From an uncultured Porphyromonas sp. (lineage in GTDB: Bacteria > Bacteroidota > Bacteroidia > Bacteroidales > Porphyromonadaceae), in contig CAJPPK010000001.1 of the NCBI GenBank assembly GCA_905372565.1, positions 165,234-229,233 of the forward strand: a DNA stretch of 64,000 nucleotides, written 5' to 3'. A program made the translations under genes and the position numbers. Shown one piece after another: positions 17,643-25,862 of the stretch. The first letter of the stretch is position 1. Each line of letters begins with the position of its first letter. Below the pieces are notes generated by a model. It had not been told where the DNA came from and searched no databases. It saw only the letters and a program-made list of their open reading frames with translations.

Positions 17643-18146
17643 ATGGATACCTTTGTAGCTCTAGACTTCGAGACCGCTAATCGCGAGCGGAGTAGCGTAT
17701 GTAGCATTGGTCTGGTCTTTGTCCAAGATGGGCAGATCGTAGATCAGTATTATCGTTTGATCCGTCCATTACCTAACTATTATAGTCGTTTCAATACCGC
17801 CGTGCATGGCTTAGGTATGGCAGACACGGCCTTGGAGGCCTCCTTCCCTGAGGTCTGGGAGGAGATTCGTCCACGTCTGGAGGGAATGCCTATTGTGGCT
17901 CACAATAGTAGCTTTGACGAAGGCTGTCTGAGAGCCGTGCTTGAGGCTTACGGACTGCCACCCCATACGAATGCTTTCTACTGCACTTGTCGGCAGGCAC
18001 GTCGGGTCTTCCCCCAGCTGGACAATCACCGCTTGGACACGGTAGCTAGATATGTCGGCTACCGACTGGATCAGCATCACCATGCTTTGGCAGATGCTGA
18101 GGCATGTGCACATATTGCTCTGCGTGTTTTTGGCGATGCCCCTTGA
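17643..18146 (+). CDS. 3'-5' exonuclease of the DnaQ/DEDDh family
   Basis: The 167-residue protein is a single RNase T/DnaQ exonuclease domain. ExoI is LDFETAN (D8, E10), ExoII is HNSSFDEGCL with the aspartate after SF, and ExoIII is HHALADAEACA, giving the histidine and last aspartate. This is the DEDDh set needed for two-metal catalysis. Free-standing proteins of this size are common in Bacteroidota and probably act in DNA repair or RNA trimming, not as the Pol III proofreading subunit; this is inference. It is transcribed away from gcvP. Confidence 0.88.
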   Translation: MDTFVALDFETANRERSSVCSIGLVFVQDGQIVDQYYRLIRPLPNYYSRFNTAVHGLGMADTALEASFPEVWEEIRPRLEGMPIVAHNSSFDEGCLRAVLEAYGLPPHTNAFYCTCRQARRVFPQLDNHRLDTVARYVGYRLDQHHHALADAEACAHIALRVFGDAP

Positions 18147-18272
18147 GAGAGGGTGAGGTGCCACCGGAGAGCTGAAGATAGATCTTGGTTATCCCTAATT
18201 ATAATGTGGGGATACCGAGAGGATCAGGCTCTCGGAGCCAAGGTGCTATCGTGTCAGCCTAATAGAAATTCG

Positions 18273-18280
18273 TATCTTTG
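18273..18280 (+). promoter_or_regulatory. -7 box before the LysM/glucosaminidase operon
   Basis: TATCTTTG lies 55 bases before the ATG at 18336 and fits TANNTTTG. It probably starts the long colinear run from 18336 to 27380. Confidence 0.5.
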
Positions 18281-18335
18281 TGGCTAGGTCGTAGCCGTAT
18301 AGGTGCGCCCTCTTGGATAACGACAGATACGATCA

Positions 18336-19283
18336 ATGAATCATTCCTCTTATATATGTAGTGCTTGCTCATTGGGGCTAACGCTCCTGACTGTTCAAGC
18401 TATGGAAGCCCAGACCTTGAGAAAGCCTATCTATATGGACTATGTACGTACCTATAGCGCCGAGGCTAGACGCCAGATGGATAAGCATGCCATTCCGGCG
18501 AGTATCACCTTGGCTCAGGGGCTCATCGAGACGGCTGGTGGGACAAGTACCTTAGCTAGAGAGCACAATAACCACTTTGGTATCAAGTGCCATACTACCT
18601 GGACGGGGAAGCGTACCTATAAACGGGATGACAATCCCAATGACTGCTTTCGTAGCTATCCTACGGCAGAGGCTTCCTATCAAGACCACTCGCTCTTCCT
18701 AAAGGGACGTCGCTACCAGCGACTCTATGCTCTTCGCTACGACGATTACCGAGGTTGGGCGAAGGGGTTACAGCTCTGTGGCTATGCTACGAATAAGGGC
18801 TATGCGAATATGCTTATCAAGGTCATCGAGGACTATGAGCTCTATAGCTTTGACCGAGGCGAGCTTCCCTCGTGGTATGGTAGTGCTCAGCCCTCTCGAT
18901 CCCAGACGAGGTATGGCTCCTCAGGCAAGTCTTATTCTAGCCCAATGCGTCCCTCTTACTTGAGCTATGGCCTCCTCTATGTCCTCGCAGATCAGAATGA
19001 CAGCTATGAGCGCATTGCCGAGGATATGGGGATATCAGCGAAGAAGCTGGCCAAGTATAATGATACGCCTCTCGATTACCCCTTGAACGAAGGGGATGTC
19101 GTCTACCTTGAGCCTAAGAACAAGGAGGCTACCTCTCGCTACAGTACCTATACCGTGCGGATAGGTGACTCGATGCACGATATTTCTCAGCGCTTCGGTA
19201 TCCGTCTGGAGCGTCTCTACAAGCTCAATGATAAGGACGAGGACTATATCCCCGAGGAGGGTGATGTCCTTCGCCTACGATAA
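18336..19283 (+). CDS. Exported glucosaminidase-domain peptidoglycan hydrolase with two LysM repeats
   Basis: The 315-residue product has a signal peptide (about residues 1-25, CSLGLTLLTVQAMEAQ). A mannosyl-glycoprotein endo-beta-N-acetylglucosaminidase domain covers about residues 28-170. It shows SITLAQGLIETAGGTSTLA with the catalytic glutamate, NNHFGIKC, and the YPTAEASYQDHSLFL and GYAT segments. Two LysM-like peptidoglycan-binding repeats follow near 205-258 and 265-315. It should cleave glycan strands in the periplasm during cell wall turnover. It heads an eight-gene colinear set; its stop overlaps the purM-like start (TAATG). Confidence 0.9.
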   Translation: MNHSSYICSACSLGLTLLTVQAMEAQTLRKPIYMDYVRTYSAEARRQMDKHAIPASITLAQGLIETAGGTSTLAREHNNHFGIKCHTTWTGKRTYKRDDNPNDCFRSYPTAEASYQDHSLFLKGRRYQRLYALRYDDYRGWAKGLQLCGYATNKGYANMLIKVIEDYELYSFDRGELPSWYGSAQPSRSQTRYGSSGKSYSSPMRPSYLSYGLLYVLADQNDSYERIAEDMGISAKKLAKYNDTPLDYPLNEGDVVYLEPKNKEATSRYSTYTVRIGDSMHDISQRFGIRLERLYKLNDKDEDYIPEEGDVLRLR

Positions 19284-20479
19284 TGACTTCACGACACTAT
19301 ACGACTAGACCTATGAACGAGCGATATATGCAGCGCGGTGTCTCAGCTTCGAAGGAAGATGTGCACAACGCTATCCGCAATGTCGATAAGGGACTTTATC
19401 CCCGAGCCTTCTGCAAGATCATCCCAGACATACTAGGAGGAGACGAGGCATACTGCAATATCATGCATGCCGATGGTGCCGGGACGAAGTCTTCGCTTGC
19501 TTATATCTATTGGAAAGAGACTGGAGACCTCTCCGTATGGAAGGGCATTGCTCAGGATGCGCTGATCATGAATATCGATGACCTACTCTGTGTCGGAGCG
19601 GTCGATGGTATCTTAGTTTCTTCAACCATTGGACGTAATAAGCACCTTATCCCAGGTGAGGTCATCGCAGCGATTATCAATGGGACGGAAGAGCTCCTCG
19701 CTGAGCTCCGAGAACAAGGCATCGGAGTACATGCTACCGGTGGTGAAACGGCTGATGTCGGAGACCTCGTTCGTACGATCATCGTAGACAGTACGGTGAC
19801 GTGTCGTATGAAGCGTAGTGATGTCATCGACAATGCTCGTATCAGTGCTGGGGATGTCATCGTCGGATTGGCATCCTTTGGCCAGTCTACTTATGAGAGT
19901 CAGTATAATGGCGGTATGGGAAGCAATGGCTTAACCTCCGCTCGTCATGATGTGCTAGAGCATGGATTAGCGTCTCGTTATCCAGAGAGCTATGATGCAG
20001 CGACACCAGATGACCTCGTCTATAGTGGCTCGAAGGCTCTCACAGAGCCTATCGAAGGCACTCCTCTAGATGCAGGTCGTCTGATCCTTTCCCCTACGCG
20101 TACCTATGCACCGATCATTAAGGCGATCTTGGATGAGCTTCGTCCGGAGATCCATGGGATGGTGCATTGCTCGGGAGGAGCTCAGACGAAGGTGCTTCAC
20201 TTCGTAGACAAGAAGCATGTCATCAAGGATAATCTCTTCCCCACACCTCCTCTATTTGAGCTCATCCAGCAGGAGAGTGGTACACCTTGGTCTGAGATGT
20301 ACAAGGTTTTCAATATGGGGCATCGCATGGAGCTCTATGTCTCCCCAGAGCATGCCGCTCGTATCATCGAGATCTCAGAGAGCTTTGGTGTACCCGCCCG
20401 CATGATCGGTCGCGTCGAAGAAGCAGACAAGAATCACCTCACGATCCTCTCCCCCTATGGAGAGCTTCACTACGAATAA
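19283..20479 (+). CDS. purM: Phosphoribosylformylglycinamidine cyclo-ligase (AIR synthase) family protein
   Basis: The 398-residue product resembles the Bacteroidota form of PurM, which closes FGAM to AIR with ATP in purine synthesis. It has the glycine-rich N-terminal GVSASKEDVHNAIRNVDKG, an ADGAGTKSSLAY phosphate-binding segment, MNIDDLLCVGAVDG, and HATGGETADVGDLVRT. The C-terminal PurM-like domain has GMVHCSGGAQTKVLHFVD. It differs in detail from the E. coli enzyme, as Bacteroidota members do. The ATG at 19283 overlaps the upstream stop; the ATG at 19313 (MNERYMQRGVS) is an equally good start. purE lies elsewhere in the window. Confidence 0.85.
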   Translation: MTSRHYTTRPMNERYMQRGVSASKEDVHNAIRNVDKGLYPRAFCKIIPDILGGDEAYCNIMHADGAGTKSSLAYIYWKETGDLSVWKGIAQDALIMNIDDLLCVGAVDGILVSSTIGRNKHLIPGEVIAAIINGTEELLAELREQGIGVHATGGETADVGDLVRTIIVDSTVTCRMKRSDVIDNARISAGDVIVGLASFGQSTYESQYNGGMGSNGLTSARHDVLEHGLASRYPESYDAATPDDLVYSGSKALTEPIEGTPLDAGRLILSPTRTYAPIIKAILDELRPEIHGMVHCSGGAQTKVLHFVDKKHVIKDNLFPTPPLFELIQQESGTPWSEMYKVFNMGHRMELYVSPEHAARIIEISESFGVPARMIGRVEEADKNHLTILSPYGELHYE

Positions 20480-20496
20480 ATTTTATCCCGCTATAT

Positions 20497-21585
20497 ATGG
20501 CCACAGAGAACGACCTGCTTAGTCGTATCGAGAGCTTGGAAATACGCTTCCAAGAAATCACATCGCTCATCACTGCCCCAGATATTATCGCTGATCAAAA
20601 GCGCTTCATGAAGCTCAGTAAAGAGTATCGTGACCTAGAGCGCATCTTGGACAAGGGCAAGGAGTATCGTAACCTCCTAGGGAATATCCAGGAAGGGCGC
20701 GAGACTCTAGAGCTAGAGAGTGATCCAGAGCTTCGTGCGATGGCTCGTGAGATGATGCAGGAGGCTGAGCAACGTATCCCCTCACTCGAAGAGGAGATCA
20801 AGCTCCTCCTAATACCAGCAGATCCCGAAGACACAAAGAATGTCGTCATGGAGATCCGAGGTGGTACTGGTGGAGATGAAGCTGCACTCTTCGCCGGCGA
20901 TCTCTATAAGATGTATGTACGCTACTGCGAAAGTCGTGGCTGGACAACAGAAGTGACCAGCGTAAGCGAAGGCACAGCTGGAGGCTACAAGGAAATCATC
21001 TTCACCGTCACTGGCGATGGTGTCTATGGTATTCTCAAGTATGAGAGTGGGGTGCACCGAGTACAGCGTGTCCCTGAAACGGAGACGCAGGGTCGTGTCC
21101 ATACCTCTGCTGCTTCGGTAGCAGTCCTCCCAGAAGCAGAGGAGGTAGACGTTGTCCTCAATCCAGCAGATATTGAGATGCAGACAGCTCGCTCTGGTGG
21201 TGCTGGAGGTCAGAATGTCAATAAGGTAGAAACGAAGGTTCAGCTTACGCATAAGCCCACAGGTATTGTGGTAGTCTGTCAGCAGGCACGTACTCAGCTA
21301 GCCAACCGTGAGCTGGCTATGCAGATGCTACGAACGAAGCTTTACGATATTGAGCTGACCAAGCATAATGAGGCTATTGCAGCTCGCCGTAAGACGATGG
21401 TCTCTACGGGAGATCGCTCTGCTAAGATCCGCACCTACAACTATCCACAAGGGCGTGTTACTGACCACCGGATCAACCTCACACTCTATAACCTCGCTGC
21501 GATTATGGCTGGAGAAATTCAGCCGATCATTGATGAACTAATCATCGCAGAGAATATCGAACGAATGAAGGAGGCTGCTCTTTAG
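20497..21585 (+). CDS. prfA: Peptide chain release factor 1
   Basis: The 362-residue product has the N-terminal helical domain, the codon-recognition domain and the GGQ domain. GGQ is at residues 237-239 within SGGAGGQNVNKVETKV; its glutamine promotes peptidyl-tRNA hydrolysis at UAA and UAG codons. RF1 rather than RF2 is indicated by length and by the absence of the programmed frameshift typical of prfB. The gene follows purM by 17 bases and precedes pyrF by 11, in the same operon. Confidence 0.96.
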   Translation: MATENDLLSRIESLEIRFQEITSLITAPDIIADQKRFMKLSKEYRDLERILDKGKEYRNLLGNIQEGRETLELESDPELRAMAREMMQEAEQRIPSLEEEIKLLLIPADPEDTKNVVMEIRGGTGGDEAALFAGDLYKMYVRYCESRGWTTEVTSVSEGTAGGYKEIIFTVTGDGVYGILKYESGVHRVQRVPETETQGRVHTSAASVAVLPEAEEVDVVLNPADIEMQTARSGGAGGQNVNKVETKVQLTHKPTGIVVVCQQARTQLANRELAMQMLRTKLYDIELTKHNEAIAARRKTMVSTGDRSAKIRTYNYPQGRVTDHRINLTLYNLAAIMAGEIQPIIDELIIAENIERMKEAAL

Positions 21586-21596
21586 CACCTCGGATC

Positions 21597-22484
21597 ATGC
21601 CCTCTGCCTACTTATATGGGATGGGCAATTCCAACACACTCGAAGTAATGACGAAAGCAGAACTATTCGAACAGATCAAGCAGAAGAAGTCTTTCCTCTG
21701 CATCGGACTTGATACAGATGTCCGAAAGATACCTCAGTTTCTCCTTGAGGAGGATGATCCAATCTTTGCCTTCAACAAGCGGATTATCGATGCTACCGCT
21801 CATCTATGTGTAGCTTACAAGCCAAACCTAGCTTTCTATGAAAGTATGGGGTCTTTTGGGCTACTATCCTTTGAACGCACAGTAGAATACCTTCGGACAA
21901 ACTATCCTGAGCAGTTCATCATCGCAGATGCTAAGCGAGGAGATATCGGAAATACGAGTGATATGTATGCACGAAGCTTCTTCGAACATCTTAAGGTGGA
22001 TGCACTGACTGTAGCTCCCTATATGGGGAGCGATAGTGTCTTGCCCTTCCTGAAGTACACTGATCGCTGGGTAATTCTACTGGCACTGACCTCCAATGAG
22101 GGTGCTTATGATTTCCAGCTTACCACTGATGCGGACGGGGAGGCTCTTTTTGAGAAAGTCCTTCGTGTCAGTAAGGATTGGGCAGGTAGCGAACAGCTCA
22201 TGTATGTCGTCGGTGCTACAAAGGCAGATATGCTAGAGCGAGTACGAGCTATCGTTCCAGATTCTTTCTTGTTAGTCCCAGGTGTTGGATCTCAGAATGG
22301 GAGTCTAGAGGAGGTCGCTCGCTATGGTCTCAATGATCAGTGCGGTTTGCTTGTGAATGCTTCTCGTAGCATTATCTATGCAGATAATACGGAGGCCTTC
22401 GCTAGTGGGGCCGCTGCAGAAGCTGAGAGGCTCCGTCGACAGATGGCAGACATCCTTATAAAGAGTAAGCTCGTAGAAGTCTAA
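21597..22484 (+). CDS. pyrF: Orotidine 5'-phosphate decarboxylase, type 2
   Basis: This TIM-barrel enzyme decarboxylates OMP to UMP, the last step of de novo UMP synthesis. The catalytic charged network is in ADAKRGDIGNT (K and two D), and GLDTDVRKIP marks the first strand. The longer 270-295 residue form is the type 2 subfamily. The frame opens with ATG at 21597, but residue 18 (ATG at 21648, MTKAELFEQIKQKK) fits the usual family start better and gives 278 residues. pyrE lies at 40015 in the same window, not in this operon. Confidence 0.94.
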   Translation: MPSAYLYGMGNSNTLEVMTKAELFEQIKQKKSFLCIGLDTDVRKIPQFLLEEDDPIFAFNKRIIDATAHLCVAYKPNLAFYESMGSFGLLSFERTVEYLRTNYPEQFIIADAKRGDIGNTSDMYARSFFEHLKVDALTVAPYMGSDSVLPFLKYTDRWVILLALTSNEGAYDFQLTTDADGEALFEKVLRVSKDWAGSEQLMYVVGATKADMLERVRAIVPDSFLLVPGVGSQNGSLEEVARYGLNDQCGLLVNASRSIIYADNTEAFASGAAAEAERLRRQMADILIKSKLVEV

Positions 22485-22502
22485 TCTGATAGTAGTCATA
22501 CG

Positions 22503-23546
22503 ATGCAGTTTAGTGCAGCCCAAATAGCTCCTCTCATATCGGGAACGATTGATGGAGATAGTGCGATTCAGGTATCAAATTTTGGTAAGATTGAGTCTGC
22601 TCAACCTGGAGATCTAGCTTTCCTAGCAAATCCTAAGTATGAGTCATATGCTTATACTACGAAGGCTTCTATCCTCCTAGTTTCACAAGACTTCACTCCT
22701 AGACAGCCTATTGAAGCGACGTTGATCCGAGTGCCTGATCCCTATGCAGCTTTGGCTCAGCTCATGCAGCTCGTCGAATCTCAGCAGGCTCCTGTCTTGG
22801 TGGGGGTATCACCAGATGCTCGTCTTGGAGAAGGTGTAGAACTGGGAGAAGATTGCTATGTCGGTCCATTTGCCGTTATAGAGAAAGGTGTAAAGCTGGG
22901 GAGAGGAGTGCAAGTCCATTCCTTTGCCTATGTTGGGCATGATACAGCCCTTGGAGACCATACGATCATCTATCCCCATGTTACAGTATACAAGGGTGTC
23001 CAGATCGGAGCTCGCTGTATCCTGCATGCAGGCTGTGTCATTGGTGCTGATGGATTTGGTTTTGCACCACAGCAAGACGGTTATCATAAGATACCTCAGT
23101 TAGGAGGAGTTATCCTAGAAGATGACGTTGAGATTGGTGCAAATACTTGCATCGACCGAGCCGTTATGGAAAATACGATTATCCGTCGAGGTGTGAAGCT
23201 GGATAATCTAGTTCAGATAGCTCACAACTGTACCGTTGGGGAGCATACAGTTATGGCTTCGCAAGTAGGTCTTGCTGGTACCTCGACGATTGGCTCATGG
23301 TGTCGCTTCGGAGGTCAGGTCGGTATCGGAGGACATATTACTATTGGGGATCATGTCGAGATGGGAGGACAGACAGGGGTCATTAGCAATGTCCCATCAG
23401 GAAAGGTCTTGATGGGATCACCTGGTATCCCTCTAAGAGATGCCATGAGAAGTTTTGTACTTCAACCTAAACTTCCCGATATGTATCGTCGTCTCCAAGC
23501 TCTAGAGAAAGAGCTCGCAGAACTTAAACAACAAACAAAACAATAA
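22503..23546 (+). CDS. lpxD: UDP-3-O-(3-hydroxyacyl)glucosamine N-acyltransferase
   Basis: The 347-residue product has the N-terminal uridine-binding domain (about 1-95) and a long left-handed beta-helix of hexapeptide repeats (about 100-320), ending in a helical tail with LEKELAELKQQ. The catalytic histidine region GADGFGFAPQQDGYHKIPQ is present near residue 185. LpxD adds the second 3-hydroxyacyl chain to the lipid A precursor from acyl-ACP. It sits 4 bases before lpxC-fabZ and two genes from lpxA, a lipid A cluster in which lpxB is not present. Confidence 0.96.
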   Translation: MQFSAAQIAPLISGTIDGDSAIQVSNFGKIESAQPGDLAFLANPKYESYAYTTKASILLVSQDFTPRQPIEATLIRVPDPYAALAQLMQLVESQQAPVLVGVSPDARLGEGVELGEDCYVGPFAVIEKGVKLGRGVQVHSFAYVGHDTALGDHTIIYPHVTVYKGVQIGARCILHAGCVIGADGFGFAPQQDGYHKIPQLGGVILEDDVEIGANTCIDRAVMENTIIRRGVKLDNLVQIAHNCTVGEHTVMASQVGLAGTSTIGSWCRFGGQVGIGGHITIGDHVEMGGQTGVISNVPSGKVLMGSPGIPLRDAMRSFVLQPKLPDMYRRLQALEKELAELKQQTKQ

Positions 23547-23550
23547 CTAT

Positions 23551-24936
23551 ATGGAAAAGCAAAAGACTCTTCAGCAGTCCTTCTCTCTTTCAGGAAAGGG
23601 ATTGCATACGGGGCTAGATATTCAGATCTCCTTCCTACCTGCTCCTGCAGGTACGGGACGTGTGATCCGTCGTGTAGATCTTGAAGGTGCTCCAGAGATC
23701 CCAGCTCTCTCTGAGTTTGTGAAGGGAACAGAGCGAGGAACTGTCCTTGTTAAGGGAGACGTATCTGTTAGTACGATCGAGCATGCAATGGCTGCACTCT
23801 ATGCAAAGGGAGTAGATAATTGTATCATTGAAGTCAACGCACCAGAGTTCCCAATTTTGGACGGAAGTGCCAAGGCTTATGTAGAGGCAATCAATCAGGT
23901 TGGTCTCGAAGAGCAAGAACTTCCAGTCGAGTACTATATCGTCAAGAGTAGGCAGGAGGTCGTCTCAGAAGATGGACGTTCTCGGATTGTCCTGCTTCCA
24001 GATTCGAAGTTTGGAGTAGATGTCCATATCACTTTTGATTCTCCTGTGCTTAGCAATCAGTTTGCTAGCCTAGAGGATCTGAAAACTTTTGACAGCGAAG
24101 TAGCCTCATGTCGAACCTTTGTTTTTGTGCGTGAGGTTGAGCAACTGCTCCAAAACAACCTAATCAAGGGAGGAGATCTTGATAATGCTCTTGTTATCTA
24201 TGATCAGCCATTGGAGCAGGAACAGATAGATAGAATCTGTGATTTGATGCATGTCGAGCGTAAGCAAGGGTTAGAGCTCGGTTATATTAATAATGCACCG
24301 ATCATCTTCCCTAATGAGCCTGCACGACATAAGCTGCTAGATGTCTTAGGAGACTTAGCTCTCATTGGACGCCCTATTCGTGGGCGTATCCTAGCTTATT
24401 GTCCTGGTCATAAGATTAACAATGAGATGGGAGCGAAGATTCGTAAGGATATTAAGCTCAATGAAGCCCAAGCTCCCCTTTATGACCCCAATGCTCAGCC
24501 ACTGCTAGACGTCAACCAGATCCGTCAGCGTCTGCCTCATCGTTATCCTTTCCTCATGGTTGATAAGATCATTGAGATCGGATCTGATTATGTTGTTGGA
24601 GTTAAGAGTGTCTCTGGAAATGAACCCTTCTTCCAAGGACATTTCCCTACGGAGCCTGTGATGCCTGGTGTGCTTCAAGTTGAAGCAATGGCTCAGGTAG
24701 GAGGTCTACTTGTCCTACATAGCATAGAGGAGCCAGAGCGTTACTCGACCTATTTTATGAAGATCGATAATGTGAAGTTCCGTCAGAAGGTCGTCCCTGG
24801 AGATACGCTGGTCTTTAAGCTTCGTCTGCTCTCAGAGATCCGTCGTGGAGTAGCAAATATGCGAGGTCTGGCCTTCGTTGGAGAAAAGCTGGTCTGTGAA
24901 GCTGAGTTCATGGCGCAGATCATTAAGAATAAGTAA
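23551..24936 (+). CDS. lpxC-fabZ: Bifunctional UDP-3-O-acyl-GlcNAc deacetylase / 3-hydroxyacyl-ACP dehydratase
   Basis: The 461-residue protein fuses LpxC (about residues 1-305) to FabZ (about 315-461). LpxC motifs are VSTIEHAMAAL with the first zinc histidine, and HKLLDVLGDLALIG with a second zinc histidine and aspartate. FabZ motifs are LPHRYPFLMVDKI and GHFPTEPVMPGVLQVEAMAQ, with the catalytic histidine and glutamate. LpxC commits precursors to lipid A, while FabZ dehydrates 3-hydroxyacyl-ACP and competes for the same acyl pool. This fusion is typical of Bacteroidota and is a good lineage marker. Confidence 0.97.
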   Translation: MEKQKTLQQSFSLSGKGLHTGLDIQISFLPAPAGTGRVIRRVDLEGAPEIPALSEFVKGTERGTVLVKGDVSVSTIEHAMAALYAKGVDNCIIEVNAPEFPILDGSAKAYVEAINQVGLEEQELPVEYYIVKSRQEVVSEDGRSRIVLLPDSKFGVDVHITFDSPVLSNQFASLEDLKTFDSEVASCRTFVFVREVEQLLQNNLIKGGDLDNALVIYDQPLEQEQIDRICDLMHVERKQGLELGYINNAPIIFPNEPARHKLLDVLGDLALIGRPIRGRILAYCPGHKINNEMGAKIRKDIKLNEAQAPLYDPNAQPLLDVNQIRQRLPHRYPFLMVDKIIEIGSDYVVGVKSVSGNEPFFQGHFPTEPVMPGVLQVEAMAQVGGLLVLHSIEEPERYSTYFMKIDNVKFRQKVVPGDTLVFKLRLLSEIRRGVANMRGLAFVGEKLVCEAEFMAQIIKNK

Positions 24937-25022
24937 CCTATTTATTGGGATAGTCTTTCTCCTTACCTTGATTAAGAAGAATCGAGGGAGTGGGGAGACT
25001 ATCTCTTCCCTATTATCGACTT

Positions 25023-25814
25023 ATGTCAATGAATTCTATAAGCCCTTTAGCTAGTGTACATCCTGAAGCGAAGCTAGCAGAGGGAGTGATCGTACATCCC
25101 TTTGCTGTGATCGAAGAGAATACAGAGATCGGAGAAGGGACGATCATCGAGAGCCATGCGGTAGTCAAGAGTGGCTCTCGCATCGGTATGCACTGCCATA
25201 TTCATCCTGGAGCAGTTATTGGGGGGATTCCTCAAGATCTCAAGTTTGCAGGCGAAGATAGTGTGGCGATCATCGGTGATCATACGACCGTTCGCGAGTG
25301 CGCTACAGTTAATCGTGGAACCTCCTCGCGTGGTAAGACCGTCGTAGGTAGCTACTGCCTGCTCATGGCCTATTCCCATGTCGCTCATGACTGTGAGCTC
25401 GGGGATCATGTGATTCTGGGTAATGCTACCCAGGTAGCTGGCGAAGTAGAGATAGATGACTATGCTATCCTGAGTGGTGGATCTTTGATTCATCAGTTCG
25501 TCCGCATCTCTAAGCATGTGATGCTCCAGGGAGGTTCTCGTGTCAATAAGGATATTCCTCCCTACACGCTCATCGGACGTGATCCTATCGTCTACTGTGG
25601 TATTAATATCGTTGGGCTCCGTCGTCGAGGCTTCACGAATGAGCAGATCTTCCGGATCAATGATATTTATCGCACGCTCTATCAGCGTGGACTAAATAAT
25701 TCTGAAGCTTTCAAGGTGATCGAGGAGGAAATCCCAGATAGCTATGAGCGTCAGTTGATCCTTGACTTTATCCGTACCTCGGAGCGTGGTATCGTCCGTG
25801 GTACGATGGATTAG
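25023..25814 (+). CDS. lpxA: UDP-N-acetylglucosamine acyltransferase
   Basis: The product is a trimeric left-handed beta-helix enzyme that transfers a 3-hydroxyacyl chain to UDP-GlcNAc, the first step of lipid A synthesis. The catalytic histidine lies in SHVAHDCELGDHV, and the signature GGIPQDLKFAGEDS is intact. The C-terminal helical region (RRRGFTNEQIFRINDIY) is also intact. The open frame begins at 24990, but the ATG at 25023 (MSMNSISPLASVHP, 263 residues) or 25029 fits the family start, and the extra 11 residues have no counterpart. It lies 86 bases after lpxC-fabZ. Confidence 0.95.
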   Translation: MSMNSISPLASVHPEAKLAEGVIVHPFAVIEENTEIGEGTIIESHAVVKSGSRIGMHCHIHPGAVIGGIPQDLKFAGEDSVAIIGDHTTVRECATVNRGTSSRGKTVVGSYCLLMAYSHVAHDCELGDHVILGNATQVAGEVEIDDYAILSGGSLIHQFVRISKHVMLQGGSRVNKDIPPYTLIGRDPIVYCGINIVGLRRRGFTNEQIFRINDIYRTLYQRGLNNSEAFKVIEEEIPDSYERQLILDFIRTSERGIVRGTMD

Positions 25815-25862
25815 CTTCTCAATCATCCTACGAAGAGTTTAGATTAGCCTCAGGCATATACA

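Noticed and set aside
18199..18235. Inverted repeats GGTTATCCC/GGGGATACC and CCGAGAG/CTCTCGG after the exonuclease gene
   Set aside because: They are single hairpins without T tracts and without the 22-base periodicity; possibly a weak terminator but not supported enough to list.
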